Made by a program: the position numbers and the translations under genes
Part shown: positions 5,880-6,099 of the stretch, one piece after another
Layout: every line of letters begins with the position of its first letter
How positions within the stretch are numbered: the first letter of the stretch is position 1
Assembly (NCBI GenBank): GCA_029939875.1
Contig: JAOZSC010000176.1
Span: 1-6,099 of the forward strand
DNA length: 6,099 bases
Direction of reading: 5' to 3'
Source: Desulfobacterales bacterium
GTDB lineage: Bacteria; Desulfobacterota; Desulfobacteria; Desulfobacterales; JAFDCJ01
Notes under the pieces: generated by a model
The model's input: only the letters and a program-made list of their open reading frames with translations
What the model was told of the DNA's origin: nothing
The model's database searches: none

Positions 5880-6099
5880 TCCATGATTTCCTGGCCAATC
5901 GCTCGATAGAGGATGGCTTTTGCGATTTTAAAATCATACAGCGCATTGTAATAATTGGTCATAGTTTCGGTGAGCAGGGTTTGCGCCACGAGCACGTCGG
6001 TGGTGGTCGACACTTGTTCCCGGTAGCGCTCTTCGGTGATGCGCAGGTTTTCCTTGGCCTGCTCAATGGCCTTTTCAACCGTGGTGATGTTTTTTTCCG
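5876..6099 (-). CDS. C-terminal fragment of a TolC-family outer membrane protein
   Basis: This 73-residue C-terminal piece plus TGA stop enters from the right edge; the 5' part lies outside the window. It reads AKENLRITEERYREQVSTTT, then DVLVAQTLLTETMTNYYNAL, then a helix ending [13 protein letters not shown]. The ENLRITEERYR helix and the DVL-Q-LL-YYNAL-DF-AKA-L-RAIG pattern are characteristic of the last helical repeat of TolC-type export channels. Such proteins form trimeric outer-membrane ducts for efflux pumps or type I secretion. Its stop overlaps the ftsE start as ATGA, so the two are probably co-transcribed and translationally coupled. Whether its partners are an RND or ABC exporter encoded farther upstream cannot be seen. 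Confidence 0.85.
   Translation of the reverse strand, partial: EKNITTVEKAIEQAKENLRITEERYREQVSTTTDVLVAQTLLTETMTNYYNALYDFKIAKAILYRAIGQEIME

Noticed and set aside
1..6099. CRISPR array, tRNA, rRNA or insertion sequence
   Set aside because: No regularly spaced repeats, cloverleaf-like sequence, ribosomal RNA segment or transposase reading frame was seen on either strand.

Overview
The window looks like a chromosomal cell-envelope locus of a Gram-negative bacterium. An outer-membrane TolC-family protein, FtsEX, EnvC and the YibQ-type deacetylase all point to a diderm. The protein style, the moderate GC content and two A/C-rich intergenic repeat elements suggest Desulfobacterota (the Desulfobacterales group). 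That placement is recalled resemblance, not a search result.

Every supported gene lies on the minus strand, so transcription runs from high to low coordinates. In that order they are: the 3' end of a tolC-like gene (6099-5876), ftsE (5879-5160), ftsX (5179-4298), an envC-like murein hydrolase activator (4145-2700), a ctpA-like S41 carboxyl-terminal processing protease (2684-1317) and a divergent polysaccharide deacetylase of the YibQ family (1316-339). Packing is tight. tolC and ftsE overlap in ATGA, ftsE and ftsX overlap by 20 bp, envC and ctpA are 15 bp apart with a strong Shine-Dalgarno, and ctpA and the deacetylase abut with no gap. The only sizeable gap inside the run is 152 bp between ftsX and envC, and it is occupied by a long imperfect inverted repeat.

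Known biology of these families suggests one job. FtsEX is an ATP-driven switch at the division septum. It acts through EnvC, which activates periplasmic N-acetylmuramoyl-L-alanine amidases to split septal peptidoglycan. CtpA-type proteases tune levels of peptidoglycan hydrolases or their partners, and YibQ-like proteins are putative envelope carbohydrate deacetylases often found next to envC. The EnvC here has a LytM domain that lost metal-binding residues, as in E. coli EnvC, so it reads as an activator and not a hydrolase.

Positions 57-338 form an intergenic region. Next to the deacetylase stop is a 63-bp A/C-rich repeat-like element. Further down are a 6-4-6 palindrome and a strong sigma70-type promoter (TTGACA, 17 bp, TATGCT, minus strand) with a small GC hairpin near the predicted transcript start. 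This promoter points at the first 18 codons of a new gene (56-1), probably a molybdopterin-dependent oxidoreductase. I see no convincing intrinsic terminator after the deacetylase. No tRNA, rRNA, CRISPR array or insertion sequence is visible.
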